In this document: positions 34,565-42,662 of the stretch, one piece after another
Layout: every line of letters begins with the position of its first letter
Position numbering within the stretch: position 1 is the stretch's first letter
Source: Benzoatithermus flavus
GTDB lineage: Bacteria > Pseudomonadota > Alphaproteobacteria > Geminicoccales > Geminicoccaceae
Assembly (NCBI RefSeq): GCF_037908215.1
Contig: NZ_JBBLZC010000003.1
Coordinates: forward strand, 62,001 to 126,000
Direction: 5' to 3'
DNA: 64,000 nt
Translations under genes and position numbers: made by a program
The notes under the pieces: model-generated
Seen by the model: only the letters and a program-made list of their open reading frames with translations
Database searches by the model: none
What the model was told of the DNA's origin: nothing

Positions 34565-36535
34565 ATGACAGCGACACAGGCCGACAAGCGGCGCATCGGC
34601 CGCGGCGAGGCACGGAACAAGATCGTCACCCTCGAGGCGGCGGCGGCTCTCGTCCGCAGCGGCGACACGATCTGCACCTCCGGTTTCGTCGGCATCGGAA
34701 CGCCGGACGACCTGCTCTCGGGTATCGAGCAGCGCTTCCTCGCCACCGGGGAGCCCAAGGATCTCACCCTCCTGTTCGCGGCCGGCCAGGGCGACGGCAA
34801 GGAGCAGGGCCTGAACCGGCTCGGCCACGACGGGCTCCTGAAGCGCGTCGTCGGCGGCCATTGGGGCCTCATCCCCAAGGTGGCGCGGCTCGCGGTTCAG
34901 AACCGGATCGAGGCCTACAACCTGCCCCAAGGCTGCATCTCGCATCTCTACCGCGACATCGCCGCCGGCAAGCCGGGCACCTTCTCGAAGGTGGGCCTCC
35001 ACACCTTCGTCGACCCGCGCCAGGCCGGGGGCAAGATCAACGCGCGGACCAAGGAGGACATCGTCCGGCTGATCGAGATCGACGGCGAAGCGTGGCTCTA
35101 CTACAAGGCCTTTCCGATCGACATCGCGCTGATCCGCGCCACCACCGCCGACCCCGCCGGCAACCTCACCATGGAGCGCGAGGCGCTCACCCTCGACAAT
35201 CTCGCCATGGCGATGGCGGCCCGGAACTCGGGCGGGCTCGTCGTCGCCCAGGTCGAGCGGGTCGCGGCCCTGGGCTCGCTCCATCCGCGCGCGGTCAAGA
35301 TCCCGGGCATCCTGGTCGACGCGGTGGTGGTCGCGAACCCTGCGAACCATCGCCAGACCTACGCCACCGTCTATTCGCCCGCCTTCTCGCAGGAGCTGCG
35401 CGTGCCGCTCGAGAGCCTGCCGCCGATGCAGCTCGACGCGCGCAAGATCATCGCAAGGCGCGCGGCCATGGAGCTCACGGCCAACAGCGTCGTCAATCTC
35501 GGCATCGGCATGCCCGAAGGTGTCGCCTCGGTCGCCAACGAGGAGAAGATCCTCCCCTTCATCACCATGACCGCCGAGCCCGGCGTCATCGGCGGCGTGC
35601 CGGCCTCGGGGCTCAACTTCGGCGCCGCGGTCAACACGGACGCGATCATCGACCAGAATCAGCAGTTCGACTTCTACGACGGCGGTGGGCTCGACCTCGC
35701 CGTACTCGGCATGGCCGAGTGCGATACGGCCGGCAACGTCAACGTCAGCCGCTTTGGCCCCAAGCTCGCCGGTGCGGGCGGCTTCATCAACATCAGCCAG
35801 AACGCGCGCGCGGTCGTGTTCACCGGCACCTTCACCGCGGGCGGGCTCGAGGTCGCGGTCGAGGACGGGAAGCTCCGGATCGTTCAGGAAGGCCGGGCCC
35901 GGAAGTTCGTGGCCGCGGTCGAGCAGATCACGTTCAACGGCGCTTACGCCGCCGAGCGCGGCCAGCCCGTGCTCTACGTCACCGAGCGCTGCGTGTTCCG
36001 GCGCGCTGCGGCCGGGGTCGAGCTCGTCGAGGTGGCACCCGGCATCGACATCGAGCGCGACATCCTCGCCCACATGGACTTCGAGCCCATCATCCGCGCT
36101 CCCGATCTCATGGACCTGCGCATCTTCGTGGATGTGCCCATGGGGCTCGACCGGTCCCTGTTCGACCTCGATCTCGACCGGCGCGTCACCTTCGATCCGA
36201 AGCGCGACACGCTCTTCCTCAACTTCGAGGGCCTGCGCGTGCGCACCGGCAACGACGTGGACGCGATCAGGGCCGCGGTCGAGCGCCGCTGCCGCGAGAT
36301 CGGGCATCGCGTGCCGGTGGTCGTCAACTACGACAATTTCCGCATCGACCCCGAGCTGGTCGACGCCTACGCCGCCATGGTCCACCACATGGAGCAGAGC
36401 TGGTACACCCACGTCACCCGTTACACGAGCAGCGCCTTCCTGCGGCTCAAGCTCGGCGACGCGCTCGAGCGGGCCGGGGTGCGGCCGCATCTGTTCGAAA
36501 GCGCGGAGCTCGCGGCGCAGGTGGGGGGGACGTGA
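34565..36535 (+). CDS. Acyl-CoA:acetate/3-ketoacid CoA-transferase (fused subunits)
   Basis: CoA-transferase of 656 residues with alpha and beta parts on one chain (YdiF-like). The alpha part has SGFVGIGTPDDLL near 40 and GQGDGKEQGLNRL. The beta part has NLGIGMPEGVAS and the catalytic Glu in MTAEPGVIGGVP near 340. It exchanges CoA between acyl-CoA and short acids such as acetate, in the cytosol. The ribosome-binding site gaggtg supports the ATG at 34565. Natural substrate unknown. Confidence 0.9.
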   Translation: MTATQADKRRIGRGEARNKIVTLEAAAALVRSGDTICTSGFVGIGTPDDLLSGIEQRFLATGEPKDLTLLFAAGQGDGKEQGLNRLGHDGLLKRVVGGHWGLIPKVARLAVQNRIEAYNLPQGCISHLYRDIAAGKPGTFSKVGLHTFVDPRQAGGKINARTKEDIVRLIEIDGEAWLYYKAFPIDIALIRATTADPAGNLTMEREALTLDNLAMAMAARNSGGLVVAQVERVAALGSLHPRAVKIPGILVDAVVVANPANHRQTYATVYSPAFSQELRVPLESLPPMQLDARKIIARRAAMELTANSVVNLGIGMPEGVASVANEEKILPFITMTAEPGVIGGVPASGLNFGAAVNTDAIIDQNQQFDFYDGGGLDLAVLGMAECDTAGNVNVSRFGPKLAGAGGFINISQNARAVVFTGTFTAGGLEVAVEDGKLRIVQEGRARKFVAAVEQITFNGAYAAERGQPVLYVTERCVFRRAAAGVELVEVAPGIDIERDILAHMDFEPIIRAPDLMDLRIFVDVPMGLDRSLFDLDLDRRVTFDPKRDTLFLNFEGLRVRTGNDVDAIRAAVERRCREIGHRVPVVVNYDNFRIDPELVDAYAAMVHHMEQSWYTHVTRYTSSAFLRLKLGDALERAGVRPHLFESAELAAQVGGT

Positions 36536-36922
36536 GGAGCCGGGAAGAGCCGATGGCCCTGCCCGGACCCGTCGTCCCGGCCCTCGGGGCCCTTGCGCGG
36601 CCTTGCACGCCTGCGCGAGCTCGCGGCGGCCGGAGCGGGCGGCGGCGAGCCGCTCGAGCTCGAGGGCGTTCCGGGGCCGCAGGCTCGCCCGCGGCTCGTC
36701 GAGATGCCGCGCCCATCCGGCCGGGTCCTCGCCGGGCCGGGCAGGAGGCCCGAGCCCGGCCGGATAAAGGAATATAGCCAAGAAAAGTGGCGACCGGCCG
36801 GGCGGGGCGCGGGTGCGAAACGGGCTGCCGGCGCACAGGCCCGGACGCTCGCGGTGTGGTCTTCGCGAGCTCCGCCTGCTAGAATCGGGTCCGGGATCGC
36901 CCGCTGGCGGGAGGGCCGTCCG
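36536..36922. other. Intergenic region before the GYD gene
   Basis: 387 bases, G+C rich, except for a short AT stretch at 36765-36787 (ggataaaggaatatagccaag). Weak minus-strand reading frames run through it, but none gives a recognisable domain or a good start. No RNA gene or terminator was seen. Confidence 0.5.
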
Positions 36923-37273
36923 ATGCCCTTGTTCGTCTCACAGGGTCGCTACACCGAGGGCGCGATCAAGGCGATGCTGGCCAAGCCCGAGGATCGCACC
37001 GCCGCCGTGGCCAAGCTGGTCGACCGGGCGGGAGGCAAGCTGATCGCCTTCTATCTGCTGTTCGGCGAGTACGACTGGATGATCGTCTACGAGGCGCCGA
37101 GCGGGCAGGAAGCCGCGGCGATCATGCTCGCCGCGGTGGGCGCCGGTGCGATCACGAACACCAAGACCATGCTGGCGATGAGTGGAGCCGAGGCGCAGGC
37201 GGCGTTCGAGCTCGGCCGCGCTCTCGGGGCGGAGCACGGGGTTCCGGGTCCGTCCCGAGCCGGCCGGCCATGA
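36923..37273 (+). CDS. GYD domain protein
   Basis: Small cytosolic protein of 116 residues of the GYD family (LFVSQGRYTEGAIKAML, then AFYLLFGEYDWMIVYEAP). The compact fold resembles AsnC-C-terminal or dimeric alpha-beta barrel proteins; the function is unknown. The start follows gggaggg. The gene stands alone between the CoA-transferase and a decayed DUF433 gene. Confidence 0.85.
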   Translation: MPLFVSQGRYTEGAIKAMLAKPEDRTAAVAKLVDRAGGKLIAFYLLFGEYDWMIVYEAPSGQEAAAIMLAAVGAGAITNTKTMLAMSGAEAQAAFELGRALGAEHGVPGPSRAGRP

Positions 37274-37298
37274 TGCCGCCGCGGTCGGGAGGTCCGCC

Positions 37299-37418
37299 AT
37301 GGAGCGGGCACGACGCATCGAGACCAATCCGGAGATGATGCCCGGCGAGCCGGCGATCCGCGGCGCGCGCATTCTGAAACCGGCTCGTATGGTCTCGCTG
37401 TGCTGGTTGATTGCGTAG
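37299..37418 (+). pseudogene. Truncated DUF433 (antitoxin-like) remnant
   Basis: A 39-codon reading frame begins like DUF433 proteins: RIETNPEMMPGEPAIRGARI matches the usual pattern of Arg-Ile, Asp/Asn-Pro, Gly-Pro-Ile-Arg-Gly-Thr-Arg-Ile. Right after that the sequence loses similarity and stops, so only the N-terminal third remains. DUF433 proteins are often antitoxins of PIN-type or DUF5615 toxins. No toxin gene is next to it. Confidence 0.6.
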
Positions 37419-37423
37419 GGCGT

Positions 37424-37439
37424 TCCCGAAACTTCGGGA
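37424..37439. repeat. Short inverted repeat after the DUF433 remnant
   Basis: tcccgaa-ac-ttcggga is a perfect 7-base inverted repeat, 5 bases after the remnant's stop. Just beyond, the decamer tcggaatatc occurs twice (37449-37458 and about 37522-37531). The local sequence is AT-richer than the flanks and may be an old insertion edge. Confidence 0.35.
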
Positions 37440-37661
37440 CAGGGATGTCGTCGGAATATCAACCTAAAAAGAACAACGCGGCATCATCGGGCGCCGGCGC
37501 CGTGCCTCTCCCTCGGAAGTTCTCGGAATATCTCCCCTCGCGAAACGTCGGGCCATGAACGGGATGGTCCAAGTGGCCTCTCGTTGCCGTGTCCGGTGGC
37601 GTCGCCTCGGGCGCCGTGTCGTCCGGAGCGGAGCGGTGCGCCGCATGGAAGGGAGCGGGCG

Positions 37662-38783
37662 ATGCGACGAGGGCTGCTGGCTCTGATTCTCCTCGCGGCC
37701 GGGATGCAGGCGCCACGGGCGCACGCGTTCCGGAACGTCCTGATCGACGGGAACGGGCCGGGGGAGGCCTGGGGCAAGGCGGTGGGCGACATCGACGGCG
37801 ACGGGCGCAAGGATCTCGTCGTCGGCGGCTTCGATCCGCGCCATCCCGGCCTCTACTGGTACCGGAACCCGAGATGGAGCAAGGCCGTCATCGACGCGAG
37901 GGTCCGCATCGGCACCGACATCGAGGTGGCCGACCTGAGCCGGGACGGGCGCGCCGACGTGGCCGCGATCTTCTACGAGCGCGGACGCTACGGCCTCGTC
38001 TGGTACGAGAACACGCCGGCCGGCTGGCGGCGGCACGTCGTCGATGCGAACAGGATGCTGCACGACATCGAGGTGAAGGATCTCGACGGCGACGGCCGGC
38101 CCGACGTGGTCGGCCGCGGCTGGGGAGCCGGGGGCAGAGCGCTGCACGTCTGGCGGCGGACGGCGGCGGGTGGCTGGGCGCACAGCCGGATCGGGCTGCC
38201 GGAGGGCGGGGAGGGGCTCCTCGCCGTCGATCTCGACCGCGACCGCAGGCCCGATCTCGCCGTCGGCAAGTATTGGCTCGAGAACGTGAGCCGGCCCGGT
38301 GCCGTGGCGTTCCGGCGTCACACCTACAACCTCGCCGCCCCGGCCAACGCCTACATGGCGGCCGGCACCATCGACGGCGACGGGCGAGTGGACCTCGTCG
38401 TCTCGCCGGCGGAACGGGCCGGACAGTACTACCGCGTATCGTGGTTCCAGGCACCGGCCGACCCGAGGGCGGGAACGTGGACCGAGCACGTGATCGAGAA
38501 CCGGGTCGAGTGCGTGGTCCATTTCGCAGGTATTGCCGACTTCGACCGGGACGGCCACGACGACGTGGCCACGGCCATGATGCAGCAGGGCCGCAATCCC
38601 AAGATCAAGATCTACTACAACCGGCGCGGCGACGGGACGTTCGGCCCGCCCACGATCGTCGCGCACACGAGCTCGCACAGCATGCGGATCATCGACGTGC
38701 GCAACAATGGCTGGCCGAGCCTGTTCGGCGCCGACTGGAACAGGTCGCCGCGCACGCCGGTCAGGATGTGGGAGCAGCCGTAG
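37662..38783 (+). CDS. Exported FG-GAP/VCBS beta-propeller protein
   Basis: Secreted protein of 373 residues with a signal peptide (MRRGLLALILLAAGMQAPRAHA). Seven or so repeats follow with the calcium-binding loop pattern DIDGDGRKDLVVGG, DLSRDGRADVAAI, DLDGDGRPDVVGR, DLDRDRRPDLAVG, TIDGDGRVDLVVS and DFDRDGHDDVATAMM. This is the integrin-like FG-GAP/VCBS propeller, used for binding or adhesion. Ligand unknown. It lies between two decayed small genes, in a region with little operon structure. Confidence 0.85.
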   Translation: MRRGLLALILLAAGMQAPRAHAFRNVLIDGNGPGEAWGKAVGDIDGDGRKDLVVGGFDPRHPGLYWYRNPRWSKAVIDARVRIGTDIEVADLSRDGRADVAAIFYERGRYGLVWYENTPAGWRRHVVDANRMLHDIEVKDLDGDGRPDVVGRGWGAGGRALHVWRRTAAGGWAHSRIGLPEGGEGLLAVDLDRDRRPDLAVGKYWLENVSRPGAVAFRRHTYNLAAPANAYMAAGTIDGDGRVDLVVSPAERAGQYYRVSWFQAPADPRAGTWTEHVIENRVECVVHFAGIADFDRDGHDDVATAMMQQGRNPKIKIYYNRRGDGTFGPPTIVAHTSSHSMRIIDVRNNGWPSLFGADWNRSPRTPVRMWEQP

Positions 38784-39087
38784 GAGCCGGGCTCCGGCGG
38801 CGCCGGGCGGGGCGACACCACTGCTCGGGCAGCGGCATCGATCTCCTCGCCCGGCACGAGCCGGGCGAGGAGATCGCGCTTTTGGGAGGCGTGCTGGATG
38901 TCGTAGTCGCCGGGCTCACCGTCGGCACCGATATCGTCATACCGTCTTCTTCGACCTCGACGGTGCGCTCCTCCGGGAGCGGGCGAAGCTCGATGTAGAG
39001 GCTTCGGTTGCCTTGTCGTAGCTCGTCCTCATGGGTGGAAATCCTGAGAGCTAAGGGGGCGTGACACTCCCTCGGTCTCCATCCTCG
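38784..39087. other. Intergenic region carrying a broken DUF2283 gene
   Basis: 304 bases between the FG-GAP gene and the end of the oxidoreductase gene. Most of it is taken by the minus-strand DUF2283 remnant (38850-39032). A short hairpin, gcccggc...gccgggc, occurs around 38850-38868. Confidence 0.55.
38850..39032 (-). pseudogene. DUF2283 protein broken by two frameshifts
   Basis: Read from an ATG at 39032 in three frames, the conceptual product is a DUF2283 protein. Frame 1 gives MRTSYDKATEA. After a shift near 39000 the next frame gives LYIELRPLPEERTVEVEEDG. After another shift near 38940 the third gives DIGADGEPGDYDIQHASQ. Joined, these match the family pattern (start with SYD, YI.L, then D.GADG.P.GYDI..AS). 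No single frame is intact, so it is a pseudogene or carries sequencing errors. Confidence 0.65.
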
Positions 39088-40683
39088 TCAGCTCAGCCGC
39101 TTGCCGCGGTCCTTCAGCACCTCGCGCGCGGCGTTGTGGCCGGGGATGCCGGAAACGCCGCCACCGGGGTGCATGGAGCTGCCGCAGACGTAGAGGCCGC
39201 GGACAGGGGTGCGGTAGTCGGCGTAATGCGCGGCCGGGCGGGTGAAGAAGATCTGGTCGGGGGCGAGCTCGCCGTGGAAGATGTGGCCCTGCGGCAGGCC
39301 GACGATGCGCTCGAGGTCGGGGGCCAGGAGCACCTGCATGTCGATGATGTCGTCGCGCCAGCCGGGGGCGAAGGTCTCGATCGCGTCGAGCACCTTGTTC
39401 ACGAAGTTGTCGCGCTCCTGCTCCCAGGTGGCGCCTTTCAGCTCGTAGGGCGCATGGCCGCCGAACAGGTTGACCACGTGCTTGCCGGGCGGGGCCAGGG
39501 TGTCGTCGCGCATGGTGGGGACGACGGGGGTGACGAAGGGCTTCTGCGAATACCAGCCGTACTTCGCGTCGTCGTAGGCCCGTTCGAGATAGTCGATGTC
39601 GGGCGCGATGTGGACGTAGGTGGGATAGTCGAAGCCGGTCTTGGCGGGGTCGAACGAGCGGTACCGCGGCGGGCGGTGGCAGGCGACGTTGATCTTGAAC
39701 GCGGTCGAGAAGGTGCGGTAGCCGCGGATGTCGCGCAGGTAATCTTCGGGCAGGTGCCGGGGTGCGACGAGGCGGGTCATCAGGGTTTTGGCGTCGACGT
39801 TCGAGATCACGACGGGTGCCCGGTAGTCCTCGCCCTTCTCGGTGACGACGCCGACGGCGCGGCCCTCCTCGACCAGCACCTCCCGGATCGGGCTGTCGGT
39901 CCTGATCTCGAGGCCGAAGCGGGCACCCGACCGGGCTATCGCCTGGGTGATCCTGCCCATGCCGCCCTTGATGAAGCCCCAGCCGCCCGCTCCTGCGTGC
40001 TCGCCCATGATGTGGTGCAGGAGCACGTAGGCCGAGCCCGGCGTCTTGGGGCCGGCGAAGGTGCCGATCGAGGCGTAGTAGGCGAGCGCCGCCTTGACGA
40101 TGTCGCTCTCGAACCACTGCGAGAGGTAGGCGTCCGCCGACTGGGTCAGGAGGTCGAGGATGCGGTAGAAGCGGGTGCCGATCTTCCGGTACTCCCAGAC
40201 CAGCTGCGCCGTTTCCTTGAAGTGCCGCCAGTCGGCCTGCGTCGGGTCGACCGGGGTCGCGAACAGGAGCTTGCGCACGACCTGGAGCGCTTCCTGGAGA
40301 TAGGCGTCGAAGGCAGGATAGACCTCGGCGTCCTTCTTCGAGAAGCGGGCGAAGTTTTCCTGTGTCTTCTTCATGTCGTCGGAGAAGACGAGATAGTCGT
40401 CGCCCCAGAGCGGACAGAACAGATCGTTTGCCGGCAGCACCTCGAGGCCGAACTTCTTGAGCTCGAGGTCGGCGATGATCCTGGGATGCAGGATACTCAT
40501 CACGTAGGAGAAGATCGAGGCCCTGAAGCCGGGGGTGAACTCCTCGGTGACCGCAGCCCCGCCGAAGATCGGCCGGCGCTCGAGCACGAGGGTCTTGAGG
40601 CCCGCCTTGGCGAGATAGGCGCCGCAGACGAGGCCGTTGTGGCCGCCGCCGATGATGAGCGCGTCGTAACGGTTGGCCGCCAT
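39088..40683 (-). CDS. FAD-dependent oxidoreductase of the phytoene desaturase / PYROXD2 type
   Basis: Flavoprotein of 531 residues. The N-terminal Rossmann motif is ALIIGGGHNGLVCGAYLAKAG at residues 8-28, with LVLERR following. The C-terminal FAD motif is GLYVCGSSMHPGGGVSGIPG near 500, typical of CrtI-like and PYROXD2-like enzymes. No carotenoid genes are nearby, so a PYROXD2-like redox role is more likely than carotenoid synthesis. ATG 40683 has aggga upstream. Confidence 0.85.
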   Translation of the reverse strand: MAANRYDALIIGGGHNGLVCGAYLAKAGLKTLVLERRPIFGGAAVTEEFTPGFRASIFSYVMSILHPRIIADLELKKFGLEVLPANDLFCPLWGDDYLVFSDDMKKTQENFARFSKKDAEVYPAFDAYLQEALQVVRKLLFATPVDPTQADWRHFKETAQLVWEYRKIGTRFYRILDLLTQSADAYLSQWFESDIVKAALAYYASIGTFAGPKTPGSAYVLLHHIMGEHAGAGGWGFIKGGMGRITQAIARSGARFGLEIRTDSPIREVLVEEGRAVGVVTEKGEDYRAPVVISNVDAKTLMTRLVAPRHLPEDYLRDIRGYRTFSTAFKINVACHRPPRYRSFDPAKTGFDYPTYVHIAPDIDYLERAYDDAKYGWYSQKPFVTPVVPTMRDDTLAPPGKHVVNLFGGHAPYELKGATWEQERDNFVNKVLDAIETFAPGWRDDIIDMQVLLAPDLERIVGLPQGHIFHGELAPDQIFFTRPAAHYADYRTPVRGLYVCGSSMHPGGGVSGIPGHNAAREVLKDRGKRLS

Positions 40684-40783
40684 GGCCACTCCCTGTCGTC
40701 TCGGTTCTTGGTCCCGAGTCTGCCAGGGCCGGGCGGGTGCCGCAATCGCCGGCGAGCGCGGGGCGGGAATGCGCGAAGGCCGG

Positions 40784-41692
40784 TCAGAGATCCTCCGGCA
40801 GGGCCTGCCGCAGGCTCGCGATCCCGGCCCAGGGGTCGGGTCGGTTCCGCAGGAGCCCGGGCACGGTGCGCACCGTGAAGGTGGCGGGATCGAGGCCCGG
40901 TCCAAGCTCGTCCCAGGCCAGCGGCATGGCGACGGGCGCTCCCGTACGGGCACGCGGGCTGTAGGGCGCGACGGCCGAAGCGCCGCGGGCGTTGCGCAGC
41001 CAATCGACGAAGATCCGGCCGCGGCGCTCGGCCTTGCGGATCGCGGTCGTGAGCCGGTCGGGGGCTGTGGCGGCGAGGCGCTCGGCCAGGGTCTTGGCCG
41101 CCGCCTGATGCGCGGCCCAGCCATGGGCGGAGGCGAGCGGGACGACGACGTGGAGGCCTCGGCCGCCCGTGGTCTTGACGAAGCTCGCGAGGCCGAGCCC
41201 CGTGAGCATCTCCCGCGCGATTCGGGCCGCTGCCACGACTCCCTCGAACGGAGCACCCTCGCCGGGGTCGAGATCGAGGATCAGACGGTCGGGATGCTCG
41301 GGCGTGGCGGCCCTGGCCGGCCAGGGATGGAGCTCGAGCACGCCGATCTGGACGAGGGCGATCAGGCCGGGAAGGTCGCGGACGGCGAGATAGGGCTCGG
41401 GCTCGCCGGGAATCGCGACGGTCTCGACCCGGTCCGGGACCGTGGCACCGGGATGGCGCTGGAAGAAGCAGGCTTTGCGTCGGCCTTGCGGGCAGCGGAC
41501 AAGCGAGAGCGGCCGGCCGGCGAGCTCGGGCAGGATCCAGTCCGCGACCGTCTCGTGGTAGCGGGCGAGCTCGCGCTTGGTGATGCCCTGCTCGGGGAAG
41601 AGCACGCGGTCGGGGTGGGTGAGGGCGATGCCGGCGACGAGCGCGGGTTCCTGCTCGGGCTCGGGGCGGCGGCGTGCTGCCATGCGGCTCAC
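40784..41692 (-). CDS. ligD: LigD-type DNA polymerase/primase (stand-alone domain)
   Basis: Archaeo-eukaryotic-primase-like polymerase domain of 302 residues, as found in multi-domain LigD but here alone, without ligase or phosphoesterase domains. Motifs: LTHPDRVLFPEQGITKRELA near 24-43, the catalytic LILDLDPGEGAPFE (two Asp) near 137 and KTTGGRGLHVVVPL (His) near 170. It fills ends during non-homologous end joining. Its GTG start overlaps the ku stop (GTGA), so it is made together with Ku. Confidence 0.9.
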   Translation of the reverse strand: MSRMAARRRPEPEQEPALVAGIALTHPDRVLFPEQGITKRELARYHETVADWILPELAGRPLSLVRCPQGRRKACFFQRHPGATVPDRVETVAIPGEPEPYLAVRDLPGLIALVQIGVLELHPWPARAATPEHPDRLILDLDPGEGAPFEGVVAAARIAREMLTGLGLASFVKTTGGRGLHVVVPLASAHGWAAHQAAAKTLAERLAATAPDRLTTAIRKAERRGRIFVDWLRNARGASAVAPYSPRARTGAPVAMPLAWDELGPGLDPATFTVRTVPGLLRNRPDPWAGIASLRQALPEDL

Positions 41693-42534
41693 GCCGTCCT
41701 GCGGCCGTGGCCGCGCGCGGGCTTCGGCGCCGCCGCCTCGTTGGCGTTGGCGCTCTCCTGGAGATCGTCGAGGCTGCGCTTCAGGGCCTGCATGAGGTCG
41801 ATGATCTCGGCCGGAGGCCGTTGCGGTGCCTTGCGTCTGGGCTTTCTGCCCTCGAGCTTGCTCTGAATGAGCGCTCGCAGGGCCGCCTCGTAGTCGTCCT
41901 TGAACCGGCCGGGCTCGAACGGGGCCGACTTCTGCTCGATCAGCGCCTTCGTGAGCTCGACCATGCGCGGGTCGGGCGGGGTGGTGTCGAGCGTGCCGAA
42001 ATACTGGTCGGCGGCGCGCAGGTCCTCGGCGTAGCGCAGCGTCTGGAGCATGAGCCCGTGGCCGCAGGGCCGCACCGCCACCACCCGCTCGCGCCGGTGC
42101 AGCACCACCTCGCCGATACCGATCCGCCCGGTCTCCTTGAGCGCGGTGCGTAAGACCGCATAGGCGTCGCCGCCGATCTTGTCGGCGGGGAGGAGGAAGT
42201 AGGGCGTGTCGACGTAGATGTCGTCGAGCTCGCGGGCGTCGATGAACTGCTCGAGCTCGATCGTGTCGCTGGCCAAAGGTGCCACCGCCTTCAGCTCCTC
42301 GTCCTCGAGCAGGACGTGCCGGCCCTCGTCCACCTCGTAGCCCATCACGATGGCGTCGTTCTCGACCGGGCCCTTGCCGGGCACCACCTTCTCGTAGCGC
42401 ACCCGCTCGCCCGTGGGCTTGTGGATCTGATGCAGGTGGATGTCCCGGCTCGTGTCGATCGCCGGGTAGAGCTGGACCGGGAACGTGACCAGCGAGAGGC
42501 GGAGATAGCCTTTCCAGTAGGCGCGCGGTGCCAT
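41689..42534 (-). CDS. ku: Non-homologous end joining protein Ku
   Basis: Ring-forming DNA end-binding protein, 281 residues. The start (MAPRAYWKGYLRLSLVTFPV) is the standard bacterial Ku opening. Core motifs are HLHQIHKPTGERVRYEKV and MVELTKALIEQKS. The C-terminal tail is basic (RKPRRKAPQRPP, GHGRRTA), usual for recruiting LigD. The gene is divergent from the UdgX-like gene, with the LexA box and promoter between them. Confidence 0.95.
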   Translation of the reverse strand: MAPRAYWKGYLRLSLVTFPVQLYPAIDTSRDIHLHQIHKPTGERVRYEKVVPGKGPVENDAIVMGYEVDEGRHVLLEDEELKAVAPLASDTIELEQFIDARELDDIYVDTPYFLLPADKIGGDAYAVLRTALKETGRIGIGEVVLHRRERVVAVRPCGHGLMLQTLRYAEDLRAADQYFGTLDTTPPDPRMVELTKALIEQKSAPFEPGRFKDDYEAALRALIQSKLEGRKPRRKAPQRPPAEIIDLMQALKRSLDDLQESANANEAAAPKPARGHGRRTA

Positions 42535-42605
42535 CACGTCACTCCCGTCCAGCCACGGCCGATACCCTCGTCGGCGTCCAATCAACGGCCGGCCGTAGCA
42601 CGAGG

Positions 42606-42634
42606 TTGCTTGGAACAAAAATGGAACATATATA
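42606..42634 (+). promoter_or_regulatory. Strong sigma70-type promoter of the UdgX-like gene
   Basis: TTGCTT at 42606-42611 and TATATA at 42629-42634 are separated by exactly 17 bases, giving a start point near 42641. The gene begins at 42654 (GTG) or 42663 (ATG). The AT content here stands out from the flanks. Confidence 0.7.
42613..42627. promoter_or_regulatory. LexA (SOS) box of the alphaproteobacterial type
   Basis: GAAC-aaaaatg-GAAC is a perfect match to the alphaproteobacterial LexA operator GAAC-N7-GAAC (GTTC-N7-GTTC on the other strand). It lies inside the promoter spacer of the UdgX-like gene and 79 bases upstream of ku. LexA bound here would block transcription of the rightward gene and possibly ku-ligD too. 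Confidence 0.75.
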
Positions 42635-42662
42635 GACGAGTCAAGATCATCGGGTGCAGGGG

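Noticed and set aside
34091..36781. A long minus-strand open frame opposite the CoA-transferase, including a stretch at 36540-36781
   Set aside because: No recognisable domain; the part in the intergenic region lacks a convincing start or ribosome-binding site.
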